Positions 10,219 to 22,347 of a DNA stretch of 64,000 nt are shown piece by piece (position 1 is the first letter of the stretch; each line of letters begins with the position of its first letter). The stretch is from Rhizobium sp. RCAM05350 (GTDB lineage Bacteria; Pseudomonadota; Alphaproteobacteria; Rhizobiales; Rhizobiaceae). The notes under the pieces are model-generated. The model saw only the letters and a list, made by a program, of their open reading frames with translations. It had not been told where the DNA came from and did not search any database. Made by a program: the position numbers and the translations under genes. The DNA lies in the NCBI GenBank assembly GCA_024426085.1, contig CP087974.1, positions 1,984,001 through 2,048,000 on the forward strand, given 5' to 3'.

Positions 10219-11211
10219 TGGCTGCCCAACCCTTGATGCGCATCGAAAACCTGGTGAAGCACTTCCATGTTCGGCTTGGCGCCTTCGGGGAGCGGGCAGC
10301 AACCGTACATGCGCTGGACGATATCAGCTTCGAGATACTCGAAGGCGAGACGTTGAGCCTCGTCGGCGAATCCGGCTGCGGCAAGTCAACCACCGGCTTC
10401 ACGCTGCTCAACCTGCATCGGGCGACCGAAGGCAAGGTGATCTATCAGGGTAGAAATATTGTCGAGCTCGACGAAAAGGCGATGCGGCCCTATCGCCGGC
10501 AGTTGCAGATCGTCTTCCAGGATCCCTATTCGACGCTCAACCCGCGCATGACCATTGGCGAAGCCGTCGGCGAGCCGATCCTGTTTCACAAGCTTGCCAC
10601 CAAGGCTGAGCTGAAGGACCGGATCGCAACGCTGCTCGCCGATGTCGGCCTGCCGCCGCGCTTTGCGTCACGCTATCCGCACGAGCTGTCCGGCGGCCAG
10701 CGCCAGCGCGTGGCGATTGCCCGGGCGCTCGCCTGCCAGCCGAAATTCATCGTCTGCGACGAGGCCATTTCCGCGCTCGACGTTTCCGTTCAAGCGCAGA
10801 TCATCAACCTGCTGCTCGACCTGCAGCAGAAGTACGGACTGACCTACCTGTTCATCGCTCACGATCTGGCCGTCGTGCGCCATATCAGCGACCGTGTCGG
10901 CGTCATGTATCTCGGTCGGCTGGCGGAGCTTGCAACGCGCGAGGAGCTGTTCTGAACATCCGCTGCATCCCTATACCAAAGCACTTCTTTCCGCTGTGCC
11001 GGAAGCCGATCCCGCCCATGAGCGCAGCCGCAAGCGGCAGATCCTGCAGGGCGACGTGCCAAGCCCGCTGTCGCCACCATCCGGTTGCCGGTTCCATACG
11101 CGCTGCCCGATCGCCATGGACATCTGTAGCAAGGCCGTACCGGAATGGCGTGAGGCCCGGCCGGGCCATATGGTTGCCTGTCACGCCGTGACGGAGGGAC
11201 TGTCCGGATGA
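10218..11211 (+). CDS. ABC transporter ATPase, DppF type, one frameshift
   Basis: This is the partner ATPase of about 330 residues. It shows Walker [10 protein letters not shown]-loop [12 protein letters not shown], signature LSGGQRQR, and Walker [14 protein letters not shown]. The C-terminal part has [15 protein letters not shown] and the oligopeptide-type cysteine region ([11 protein letters not shown]). An extra T near 10954 creates an early stop right after EELF; the next frame continues EHPLHPYT. Its ATG overlaps the stop of the DppD-type gene, and its stop overlaps the kinase ATG, so the whole importer plus kinase is one tightly coupled operon. Confidence 0.88.
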
Positions 11212-12312
11212 CGCTGCAAGTCGCCATCATTGCCGACGACCTGACGGGCGCACTCGATACCGGCACGCCCTTTGTGGAGGCCGGCCTGGCGGTGGTGGTG
11301 GCAATCGACGTCGAAGCCGTGGCCGAAGCGCTCCAGCACAACCCGGATGTCATCGTGATCAACACGGCGTCAAGGGCGCTTTCCGCTGGCGGAGCCACAC
11401 AGCAGATGCAAGCGGCTCTTGCCGCGTTGGGTACAGCACATCCCCCTATTCTGTTCAAGAAAATCGATTCCCGACTCAAGGGCAATGTCGGCGCGGAGAG
11501 CATGGCGCTTGCCTGAATTCACCGGCCGCAGCCGGATCGTCGTAGCGCCAGCAATCCCTGACCAGCAGCGATTCACTGTCGATGGCGCCGTTACAGGCCG
11601 GGGCGTGGAAACGCCGCTGCCGATCCGCGCCCTGTTTCCTGCCAGTGCGGCGGCGATCGATGTTTACGACGCCAGCACCGATGCGCATCTGGACAATCTC
11701 GTGCTCCAAACCGACTGGTCCGCCGTGATTGCCGTGGGCGCACGCGGCCTTGGCAGTGCCTTTGCCCGTTCGCTGGCGATATCGGCTGCCGTTCGCCCGC
11801 CCTTCCTGCCATCCACGGAAACGCTGTTCGCTTTCGGATCGCGCGATCCCATAACATCATCCCAAATCGAGCACCTCGCCGAGCATCGGCATCTCGCCGC
11901 GATTGCAGATGCGCCCGCTGGCGCGTTGTCCGCAGACAAGATCCCTGCTCTTCCCGCCGTGGCCCGATGCGCCGGCGAGCAGACCTCAAACCCCGAACAC
12001 GTCGTTGCCCGCTTTGCCGACGGCATCCGGCAGGTGGTGAAACAAACCCGACCGGATATGCTGATGATGGGCGGCGGTGACACGGCGCTTGCCATCCTGA
12101 AGGCGCTTGGGGCCAGCGTTCTGATCCCTAGCGGTGAAATCGAAGCGGGCATTCCATGGTTCGAGATTGAGGACGTGGACGGCAGGACAATTCGCTGTGC
12201 CGTCAAATCGGGGGGCTTCGGCAATCTTGATTCTTTGCTAAAACTCGTTCCTGAGAATCTGCTAAGTCAAACGATGTCCAATAGGACAAGGATCGAAAAA
12301 CAGGCGTGGTGA
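11208..12312 (+). CDS. DUF1537 four-carbon acid-sugar kinase, one frameshift
   Basis: This family (OtnK, DtnK, DenK) phosphorylates D-threonate, L-threonate, D-erythronate or 3-oxo-tetronates at O-4. The N-terminal substrate domain shows [12 protein letters not shown] and [12 protein letters not shown]. The C-terminal nucleotide domain shows [12 protein letters not shown] and VKSGGFG. Reconstructed length is about 367 residues, rather short for the family (about 420). An extra T near 11512 ends the first frame at ESMALA and the next resumes [14 protein letters not shown]. It overlaps the DppF-type gene by 4 bp. With the PdxA-type dehydrogenase on the other arm, this matches the DtnK/PdxA2 route to dihydroxyacetone phosphate. 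The precise sugar is not visible. Confidence 0.85.
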
Positions 12313-13077
12313 AGAAAATGGCGCAAGACGCCCCCTCAATCGGAGAGCCCGGCCCAAACGCCAAACCAGAGCGTGTCAAATCGGTGAGGCTGGTCGATCG
12401 CGTCTTCGATCAGTTGCGCGAGCGTATCCGTTCCGGCAATTATCCGCCGGACTCCCGCCTGCCAGGAGAACACGAACTGGCATCGATCATGGGCGTCTCC
12501 CTGCCCGATCGTGCGCGATGCGCTTGGACGGCTTCATGAAGAAGGCATGGTCTATTCGCGCCAGGGTGCCGGCACCTTTGTCAGCGCGCTTGCGTCCCCG
12601 GCCACGCACCTTGCCTATTCACCGGTCAAGACCATCGCCGATATCCAGCGCTGCTATGAGTTCCGCCTGACGATTGAGCCGGTCGCGGCCTTCTTTGCCG
12701 CCCAGCGGCGCGACGAAGCCGCCCTCCAGAAGATTGCCGCCGCGCTTGCGGACCTGCGCGAAGCGACCAGCCATCAGCTTCACCGAACCGACGCCGACTT
12801 TGTTTTCCACAGATGCGTGACCGAGGCGGCCAACAATCACTATTATACCGCCTCCATCGAAGCCCTGAAGCCGCATATCGCCGTCGGCATGCATCTGCAC
12901 GGCCTGTCGCTGATGGGACCACGGCTTGGTCTGGAAAAGGTCTTCGAAGAGCACAATGCCATCTACCAGGCCATCGCCGACGGCCGCGCTGAAGACGCAC
13001 AAAAGGCCATGCGCCTCCACCTCGAAGGCTCCCGCAACCGCCTGTTCGAAGACCGGATGCTGGATCTTTCCTTCTAA
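12306..13077 (+). CDS. GntR-family transcriptional regulator (FadR subfamily, FCD domain), one frameshift
   Basis: This regulator of about 256 residues has an N-terminal winged helix (VDRVFDQLRERIRSGNYPPDSRLPGEHELASIMGVS, then VRDALGRLHEEGMV and RQGAGTFV). The C-terminal FCD ligand domain has metal-ligand residues around DADFVFHR, EEHNAIYQAIADG and MRLHLEGSR. An extra base near 12505 splits the recognition helix. It overlaps the kinase end by 7 bp. The start could be GTG 12306 or 12309, or ATG 12318; no ribosome site decides. FCD regulators are usually repressors released by an organic or sugar acid, so it likely controls this island through palindromes such as 5248-5260. Confidence 0.85.
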
Positions 13078-13090
13078 TCGGACAGAAAGA

Positions 13091-13123
13091 AAAAGCCGGC
13101 GCTCTGCTCGAGCACCGGCTTTT
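13091..13123. terminator. Bidirectional terminator between gntR and rkpU
   Basis: Arms of 14 bp (AAAAGCCGGCGCTC and GAGCACCGGCTTTT, one mismatch) flank a 5-base loop. The A-run on one side and T-run on the other make it suitable for both converging genes. Confidence 0.8.
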
Positions 13124-13155
13124 GATATTGAGGAAAAGCGTTCGAACGACCGCGA

Positions 13156-14343
13156 TCAGTCTTCGAGATCTTGAACATCCTGCGCGACATTCGTGACGCC
13201 ATCTCGCAATGCCGATCGGCCGGGCCACAAACGCCATGAATTTTGAAATATCGACGGATGGATGGCGCGATGCGTAGATAACGTCGCGACTCTTGACCGG
13301 GAAGGTCTGTCCGACGATCAAACTGTCGGGTTGGGTCATGTTGAGGCGGTAGACGATCGGATAACGCCCAACGCTGTCCGGCGTCATGCCCTTGCGCAGC
13401 ATCGCGTTGAACCTCTCAGTCCCCAGGAGGCTCATGACCACATCCGGCTCTTCATAACGGAAGACGAAGTAACCCTTGGCGTCGATGGTGGTGTCGTTAC
13501 CGCCGCCAGCAAGCGCTACCGCTTCAAGCAGATTGAGCTCGCTCGCGCCGAATTCGACACGTTTATTGACCCTAGTGGAACCGAGAACGGTAAAGGTGCG
13601 CGGATCGCGCGTCACGAAAATCTGGTCGCCGGGCTGGACGTGAACATTTTCCGACGGATTTTCGATGATCGATTTCAACAGAGCGGTGCCGGTCTTCTTA
13701 CCGCGAACCAACGTAACGTAGGTTTCATAAGGCTGCGCGACCGGGCCGCCCGCCTTGGCGATGACTTCGTTGATCGTTTCGCTCACCAGGCTCAGAGGCA
13801 CCACAGAGGAGCGGCCGACTGCGCCCGACACGGTGACGTTGCGCGATGCAGTTGCCAAGCTGGTGACGATCACATCCGGCTCGACGGCCTTTTCACAAGC
13901 GCATCGAGAATTGTCTGGCGGGCCTGCTCAAGGGTCTTGCCTGCGAACTGAACTGGACCGACATAGGGGATCGTCGCCATGCCATTCGGCTGCACGACCA
14001 AGTCCATGTTCGTCTGCTTCGAGTCGGTTGTGGAAAACAACCCGTCGCTGCCGGCTTCGAAGATCGTAACTTTCAGCGCGTCGCCGACGCCGATAACGAC
14101 GCGACCAACACCACCGCCGATACCGAAGCGGCGATTGAGCGCCGTTGCCACATAGTCAGATACGAGGCGCGCCGAACGGGCATCCACATCGACAATGTCA
14201 TAGGCGACTGTATTTTGCCGGCCGAGTTCCTGCGCCGAAAGGCCAGCATCCTTGGTAATTGCGGAAGAAAGCGGGCCTTCGCCCGGAACTGCCTGACATC
14301 CCGTAAGAAGGGCGCAAATCAGGATTGCATTCAAACGGCTCAA
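13156..14343 (-). CDS. rkpU: RkpU-like capsule polysaccharide export lipoprotein (Wza/KpsD/BexD family), two frameshifts
   Basis: This outer-membrane or periplasmic polysaccharide export protein of about 395 residues has a lipoprotein signal (lipobox L-T-G-C, Cys at about residue 16). It then has a polysaccharide export (Poly_export) domain (VVIGVGDALKVTIFEAG, VQPNGMATIPYVGPVQFAGKTLEQA) and SLBB-type repeats (VTVSGAVGRSSVVPL, VHVQPGDQIFVTRDPRTFTVLGS). The start is TTG at 14343 with GGAG 8 bases upstream and a stop codon directly before it. A base is missing in an A-run near 13883, and an extra one near 13182 precedes the true C-terminus DGVTNVAQDVQDLED. It diverges from rkpA, as in the Sinorhizobium rkp-1 region, where RkpU serves K-antigen export. 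Confidence 0.82.
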
Positions 14344-14755
14344 TTAACGCACTCCGAAATCGACCCTATTTTGGTATTTGAACTACCAACGGTGCCGCTG
14401 CATTCTAATAACCGGAATCCTGATCGCCCCTTGAAAAGCACAATCATTGTCCCACAACAAGCCATTCACGGTCACATCCGCTCAAATAATTCGCAGTGCG
14501 CCTTTCTGGCAATAGGTTCTCCACAACGGTTACGGCCTGTCTTCATAATTGTCCGTGGTCCGCACCATACCCCGTGTATGTTCCCAAGAAAGGGTTGAAA
14601 CCTCGTGAACATGATTTAAAAAAGATGCCAATATAGCTGACGCCAAAGAAATGATGAGACGGTCCACGGGCCCGGGGAAGAAGTTCCGATTGCTTTTCGC
14701 GTATCAAGTGCAATCAGCAAGACAATTCACAGCAGCTTAGAGCGTTCGATAAAGT
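14344..14755. promoter_or_regulatory. Divergent rkpU / rkpA promoter region
   Basis: This 412-bp, relatively AT-rich gap between two outward-facing capsule genes should hold both promoters. A TTGAAA at about 14594 and a TATAGC at about 14633 could be promoter elements, but their spacing is poor and I do not assign a start. No coding frame or clear repeat was seen. Confidence 0.5.
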
Positions 14756-17700
14756 ATGACAGTTGAAATCATAGGGCGCGCATGTCTCGCCCCTGGAGCG
14801 AATTCGCCGCAGGCGTTGTTTCGAATTTTGCGCCAGGGCAAATGCACCGTCACACGCATTCCATCCGACCGTTGGGACCTTGCTCGCTTTTGGCACCCAG
14901 TCATTGGCAACCCGGGCAAGACCTATTCCTTCGCGGCTGGCGTGCTCGATAGCATTTATGATTTCGACCCGGCTGCCTTCGGCATGTCGCAACGTGAAGC
15001 CATGCACATGGACCCGCAGCAGCGGGTTTTGTTGCAGTTGGCTTGGCGCGCTGGAAGATGCAAACATTTTCGATCCCATCGCTGCACGGCGAAAATGTCA
15101 GCGTTTATATCGGCGCATCGAGCCTCGACCATGCCAACCTGACCGTCGAGGACCCGGCTGCGGCCGGTCCTTATTTCATGACGGGAAACACACTCTCGAT
15201 CGTTTCCAACCGTATTTCCCACATTTTCGGCCTGAGCGGGCCGAGCATGACAGTCGATACCGCCTGTTCCTCCTCGCTGGTCGCGCTCGATCAGGCGATG
15301 CGCGCGCTGAATGCTGGCGAAATCGACACGGCTATCGTTGGCGGCATCAATGTCCTTGCCCACCCGCTTCCATTTGTCGGATTTGCGCAGGCGCGCATGC
15401 TGTCCCCGGAGGGGCTGTGCCGCGCCTATGATAATGACGGTGCCGGTTACGTTCCGCTGAGGGCGGCGTGGTGTTCGTTCTGCGCCGTTCCGACAGGGCA
15501 CGGCAGGAAAAGGACCGCAGCTACGCCAAGATCGTTGCCACCGGCGTTAACTCGGCCGGGCGTACCAACGGCATTTCACTACCATCGCGCGAGGCTCAGG
15601 CCAATCTGCTGCGCGCGATCTACGAAGGCAACAATATCGATTCCAACCAGGTTGCCTTCGTCGAAGGCCATGGAACCGGCACCAAGGTCGGCGACCCCTC
15701 CGAAGTCTGGTCGATCGGCACGGTGATCGGCGCCAACCGGCGTGCGCCGGTCCCGATCGGCTCGATCAAATCGGAACATCGGCCATACGGAACCGGCTTC
15801 CGGCCTGTTCGGCATGCTCAAGGCCGTCATGGCGCTTGAAAACAACTACCTGCCAGCTTCGCTGCATTTCGACACCCCGAACGAGAACATCGATTTCGAT
15901 GGACTGAACGTCCGCGTTACTGCAAACCCTGATCGAACTGCTGCGCGGCAAGCGTGCGCGCCTTGCCGGCATCAACTCCTTCGGCTTCGGGGGTGCCAAC
16001 GCTCATGTCGTCATCAGTGATCCGGACCCGGTTCAGGACGAGCGCAGCCCGCAACAACGCCACCGGCCATGTTTTCATGGCAAGCGCCCATACCGTCAAC
16101 AGCCTCGAGGAATTGCTGAAGTCGTACAAATCGACGTTTGCCAAGGCCTCCAAGGACGAGGCTCGAGCCGTCATCGCCGCTTCCGGCGCCAATCGCACGC
16201 AGATGCGCCACCGTTTTGCGGCGCGCAGCGACCATCCTGAAGACATCATTCGCGCCATTGCCAGCCACCTCGAAAAGCCGGCGTCCGATATCGGCGAAAC
16301 CGGCGAAGCGGTGACGAAGGATGCAAAGGTTGCATTCGTCTTCTCCGGCAACGGCTCCCAATGGGCCGGCATGGGTGTCGAGGCCTTTCATGAAAACCTG
16401 CATTTCCGCCAGTGTTTCACCTCGGTGAGCGCGCTGTTCAAGTTCCATTCGGAAATCGTCCTAACTGACCTGCTGACAGATCCAGGATCTGGACAAGAAG
16501 TTGTCCGACACGAAGTTCGCCCAGCCGCTGCTGTTTGCGGTGCAGGCTGCGCTTTCGGATCCGCTCGTTGCCATGGGCATCAAGCCGACAGCCGTGTTCG
16601 GTCATTCCGTCGGTGAAATCGCTGCAGCCTACGCTGCTGGCGCCCTTTCGCTCGTTGATGCCGTATCGATCGTTGCCAAGCGTTCGCTGCACCAAGATCT
16701 CTTAGCCGGCCAGGGCACCATGGCGGCCGCGATGCTCGGAGAAGAAGCAGCCAATGCCTTTGCCAAGGCACGCGGCCTCGAACACATCTGCGTCGCAGCC
16801 ATCAACGCCCACAATTCCGTGACGATTTCAGGCCCGGCACACGAAGTTTCCGCCTTCCACGATGCCGCACGCAAGGCGAAGATTCCCTGTCCAGATTCTC
16901 GATATCAACTATCCGTTCCATCATCCGATCATCGATCGCGCCAAGAAGGCCTTCCTTGCCGACATCCCGGACATCGCGCCGCGAAAATCAGAGCTTGCCT
17001 ATCTGTCTACCGTTACCGGCGAGCGGATGGACGGCACGCAGCTTGATCCGGATTACTGGTGGAAGAACGTCCGCGAACCGGTCCGTTTCCAGGCCGCGAC
17101 CGAGGCTGCCATCGAACTCGGCTGCAGTCTGTTCATCGAAATTTCGCCACGCCCGATCCTGTCCTCCTACCTCAAGGAAACGGTGAAGCAGGCGTCCATA
17201 CCGGGCATGGTCGTTCCGACTTTGCTGCGCGACGTCGGCGAAAAGGGCCAAGACCCCATCTCACGCGCCATGGCGCCGCGATCGCCCATGGCGCCGCCTT
17301 CGACCAAGCGCGCCTGTTCGGCAAGCGCAACGCGTTCGTCCGCCTTCCGAATCTGCCGTTCGAACAGACCGAACTGCGACCGGCATCGACGAGCGATGCG
17401 ACAGACCTGTTCGGCCGCGGCTCCAAGACGCCCTATACGCTGGCAGGCTGGCGGGCCGACCTCAACAGTGGCAGCTGGAAGAACCATATCGACGCGCATC
17501 TGTTCCCCGATCTGGCGGAACATGTTGTTGACGGCAAGGCTATCTTGCCGGGCAGCGGCTTCATCGAGATCGCCATCTCCGCCGCACAGCAATACTATGG
17601 CACCAAAGAGGTCGACATCACCAATCTGGAGATTGTGCGGCCGCTGGAGCTCGCCGACAACCGGATGATGGAGCTTTCGACCATCCTGTCACCGGAAACC

Positions 17701-20700
17701 GGCGATATCGAAATCCGCTCCCGCGAGCGCCTTTCGGAAGACGACTGGGCGGTGCATGCGGTGGCACGAAGCCGCAAACCGATCCCCGCCGATGAGATCA
17801 CCTCCGGGAACGCCTTTGCCGGCCTTGAGAAAACGGCAACAGTCACGCCTGCGAAAGCCTATGAGACTGCGCGTCAGTTCGGCCTGGACTACGGTCCGCG
17901 CTTCCAGCTAATGGCAAAGGCCGTCTCCTATGGCGACCGTTTCATCGACGTCGAACTGAAGGAGCCCGAGAAGACGGGTAATCCCTTTGTCTCCTACAGT
18001 CTCAATCCGATTTCCGTCGATGCGACCTTCCACGGCCTGGTGGCGCTGTTTGACCGCTTTACCGGTGAAGCCGGCGGCGCGCCTTATATTCCGGTGCGCT
18101 TCGGCTCCGTGCGACTGACCAATTCCGGCCTGACCGTCAAGCGGGCCCTAGTCGAGATCGAGCGCATCAGCGCCAACTCGATCAAGGCGAAGTTTCGCTT
18201 TTTCGGCAAGGGCGGCGAAGTCATCGCAGCATTCGATGATTGCCGATTCCGCCGGACCTATCTGCGCCAGCACAAGACGCTGGAGATGCTGTCCTTCCAC
18301 TATGAGGCCGTGCCTTCCGACCGTGCTGCGCCGCTTGCGACGCTGGGGCGCTCTGAATGCACTGCCTTTGCCATTGCTTGCCGTGCCGGACGAAAACGGC
18401 ATCGACAATACGACGCTTCTATTCAACGCGGCGATCTACCGCGCCTGCCACGAAATTGCTCTCAAGCTCGGCAAGGGCACGGCCAAAATCGACACCCGGT
18501 CGCTTCCGGGCGATTTTGCGTTCCGCTGCTTCCTCGCCAATTGTCTCTATGTTCTGGAAGACGCAGGCTTGTGCGAACACAGGGGCGGCAGCTGGAAGAT
18601 CGCGACCGAGTTCTCGCTTCCTCCCGTCGCAGATATCCTCAAGGAACTCTATGGCGAACGCTCCGAGCGCGCCGTAGAAGCCGTGCTGATCAACAACTCC
18701 TACGCTGAAGCGCTCGATCGCATCGACAGTCTTTTTGCCTCCGAGATATCGGGCAACGAGACTGAAGCAACGAGCAAGTCGCAAGGCTTCATCAGCGATG
18801 CGACGCTCGACCACCAGACCGTTCACTCCCGAATCCACCCGCCAACGCATGGATCTGGTTCTTGCTGCGGTCGAAAAGGCGCTCACAAGCGAAAGCGGCA
18901 AAACCGATCTTCGGATCGTCGAGGCAGGCACCGTCTCTGCAGGTTTCACCCCGCAAGCTTGCAACACTGGCTGCAAAATACAGTGCCAGCCTGATCGTCG
19001 TCGAACCGCGCGAAAATGCCCAGCGCAATCTGGAGATCGCTTTCGAGGAAGACGCGCATGTCCGCGTCCTGAAAAGATGCGTTCGCGACGCTTCCGGTTT
19101 TCGATCTCGTTGTCAGCGCTTCGGATACGATTTTCACGCTGATCGACGAAGATGGCGCCATTCGCAATGCACTGCGTGTCTGCCTGCAGGAAAATGGGGC
19201 CCTTATCGCTGCAACCAATGCGCCGACGGTGTTCAGCGACTTCGCTTTTGGATTGACCGAGAGCTGGTTTGCCCGCACCCAGGCCGTCGAGTTTCCGATT
19301 GGCAAGCTGGCAACGGTGACGCAATGGCAGAAGGATCTGACCGATCTGGGCCTGCGCAATATCTCCATCGAAGACCGCGAACTTTCACACGGCAACATCA
19401 TCACCGTTGAAGCGCAGGGTGGCCAGTTTACCGAGACCACCCAGGCTGCCGACGCGCAGCCTGCAGAGATTGCAGTGCCGGTGCTTGTCCTCCACGAAGA
19501 CAGCGTTTCGAGCCTGCACAACAAGCTCCCTTCCGGCAAGGATGCCATTCAGGTCCCCCTCATCCAGGTTCAGTTGACCGGCGATTTTGATGCCGACAAG
19601 AATAAGATCGCCGAGGCCATCGAGGGATTGAACGAGAAGCCGGTACGGACGGTCTATCTGTCCTCCCCGACCGCGGCGGACCGCAGCCAGGATCCGGCAG
19701 CCCTGCAAAGTCGCGTTCTGTCACTCAGCGCCTTTGCCGAGGCGCTGCGCCAGTATTATGCACATGCCGAACCGGCAGCCGATCAACGCCCCCGCCTCGT
19801 GATCGCCGCTCCTGGCGGTGCGCCCGTCACGGCGACGGCACGCGATAAGGACGTATCCGGCTCAAGCGTCAACAGTGGCCTGTGGGCATTTGCTCGCGTG
19901 CTTCAGAACGAATATGATTTCCTCGATGTTCACTCGCTCGATTTCACTGGCCCCAAGGCCGGAGCCGGCAATCAGCTCGCCGCCGCGATCTCGCTAATCG
20001 GTGATGCAAGTACCAACCGCGAATGGCTGCTTGACGCAACGAGCGGCATCCTCTCGGAAATCCGCGCTGTTCCCGGCCCCGTCGATCAAAGCTTGCGCAA
20101 GACGACCGAGTTCAAGGCCGCCACCATCCGCCAGCGCGTCAGCTCGCAGGTCGGCAGCATTGCCTGGGAACAATCTGACATCCCGCAGGCAGGCCCGGAC
20201 GATGTCGTCGTTGCCGTCGTGGCAACAGGCTTGAACTTCCACGACGTTATGTGGGCGATGGGACTTCTACCGGAAGAAGCACTGGAAGACGGCTTTGCCG
20301 GCGCGACGATCGGCATGGAGCTTTCCGGCCATGTCGTTGCCATCGGCAGCGGCGTCAGGGACCTTTCGGTCGGCGATGCCGTGATGGCGATCGCACCCGC
20401 GGCATTTTCTACCCATGTCGTCGTTTCGCGGTCGGGTGTCGCCAGACTGCCGGAAACCGTCAGCCCCGTTGCAGGCAGCAACTGTACCGGTTGCCTTCCT
20501 CACCGCCTATTACGCGATGATCGAGCTTGGCCGCATTCGCGCCGGCGAAACGATTCTGATCCACGGCGCCGCCGGCGGTGTCGGCCTGGCAGCACTGCAG
20601 GTCGCCAAGCTTGCCGGTGCCAAGGTGATCGCCACGGCCGGAACGCGCGAAAAGCGCCGCTTCCTGAAGATGCTCGGCGCCGATCACGTCTTTGACTCGC

Positions 20701-22347
20701 GCTCGCTGGCCTTCGTCAACGACATCCTCGGCGTCACCGGCGGCGAAGGTGTGGATCTGGTCCTGAACTCGCTGTTTGCCGAAGCCATGGAACAGAGCCT
20801 GTCGCTGGTAAAGCCGTTTGGCCGCTTCCTTGAACTTGGCAAGCGCGACTATTACGGCGACAGCAAAATCGGCCTTCGGCCGTTCCGTCGCAACATCAGC
20901 TATTTCGGCATTGATGCAGACCAATTGCTGGTCAACGCGCTGGATTTGACGAAGCGGATTTTCACCTGAAATCGGTGCGCTGTTCGAAGAGGGCAAGCTT
21001 GTGCCCCTTCCCTACCGCGCTTTCGGTTTCGACGAAATCGGCAACGCCTTCCGCCTGATGCAGAACGCTGGCCATATCGGCAAGATCGTCGTGCTGCCGC
21101 CCGTGGCCGGACGTGATGAAGTCGCCAACCGGCCTGCCGCTCGCATGTCGGTCGATAGCCTCGGCGTGCATCTGGTGGTTGGCGGTATCGGCGGGTTCGG
21201 TCTCGCGGCCGCCAACTGGCTGGTCGACAAGGGCGCGCGCAACATCGCCCTCGCTACCCGCCGCGGCATTGCCGATATCGAGACACTCGAAGCGATCAAG
21301 CGCTGGGAAAACATGGGCGTCTCGGCGACCATCCACGCCTGCGACGTGACGGACGAAGCCGCAGCGGACACTCTGCTGAAAACACTTCGCCAGATCGGCC
21401 CCTTGAAGACCGTCATTCACGCCGCCATGGTTCTCGATGACGCTTTAATCAACAATCTCAGCCGCGAGCGCAACCGGCCAGTCATCGACGTGAAGGCACA
21501 GGGTGCCGCCGTTCTTGACCGATTGACACGCGCCGATACGCTCGAACACTTCATCATGTTCTCATCGGCAACGACGTTGGTCGGCAATCCGGGCCAGGCC
21601 AACTACGTGGCTGCCAACGGCTATCTCGAGGGCCTTGCCCGTGCTCGCCGGCTTGAAGGCTTGCCGGGGCTCGCCATCGGCTTCGGTGCTATTGCCGACA
21701 AGGGCTATCTGGCGCAAAACACCGACGTCAACGATCTGCTCTCCAAGCGCATCGGCAAGACGGCGTTGAAGGCGCAGTCCGCCCTCAACCAGGTCGAGAG
21801 CTACATCCGCTCCGATCCGGGCACCGTCGATGCCGCCGTGGCAATGGTTTCCGAGCTCGATTGGGCCTGCACGCGCAATCTGCCGGTGGTCCGCAATGCC
21901 CTTTTCGAGGTCATCCTGCGAACGGTTGACCAGCACACTACGGGCAGTGATGGCAAGACCATGGATCTTGTGGTGATGATCGAAGGAAAGTCGCCGCAGG
22001 AGGCCGAAGATATCCTCTACGATCTGGTCGCAAGTGAAATCGCGGCGATCCTGCGCGTGTCGAAGGACACGATTTCACGCAACAAGATCCTCAAGGAAAT
22101 CGGCCTCGACAGCCTGATGGCCGTTGAACTGGGGATCAGCTTCCAGCAGAATACCGGCTTTGACATGCCGTTGAGTGGCGTTGCCGACAATACGACTGTT
22201 GGCGATGTCGCACGCAAGCTTTACGACAAGGTCAGCAAGCGGGATCACGGCAGCGATGAAGACAGCGAGCCAGCCGACAACAAGATCGTCAACGAACTTG
22301 CCCAGCGCCATACCGGCAACGGTACGGAAAAGGTAGCCAGCCAATGA
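14756..22347 (+). CDS. rkpA: RkpA, giant iterative fatty-acid/polyketide synthase (KS-AT-DH-MT-ER-KR-ACP), about 15 frameshifts
   Basis: This cytoplasmic multienzyme of about 2,526 residues builds an acyl chain for K-antigen. Domains in order (approximate residues): ketosynthase 1-418 (active Cys in DTACSSS, His in EGHGTGT and NIGHTEP); acyltransferase 525-815 (GHSVGE); dehydratase 900-1170 (HVVDGKAILPG); methyltransferase-like 1370-1555 (FGLTESWFA, apparently degenerate); enoyl reductase 1780-2110 (HGAAGGVGLAALQVAKLAG); ketoreductase 2130-2320 (GGIGGFGLA, NYVAANGYLEG); acyl carrier 2415-2488 (GLDSLMAVEL). Indels near 15036, 15085, 15465, 15773, 15928, 16055, 16485, 16887, 17260, 18350, 18835, 18945, 19090, 20478 and 20965 split it; each next frame continues the same domain. 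No clear ribosome site precedes 14756. The order equals fungal highly reducing PKSs. Its end overlaps rkpG (ATGA). Confidence 0.9.

Noticed and set aside
14756..22347. rkpA as a series of separate small genes or a pseudogene
   Set aside because: Consecutive frames continue the same PKS domains with no loss of residues and all catalytic motifs are kept; one large gene with sequence errors explains it better.
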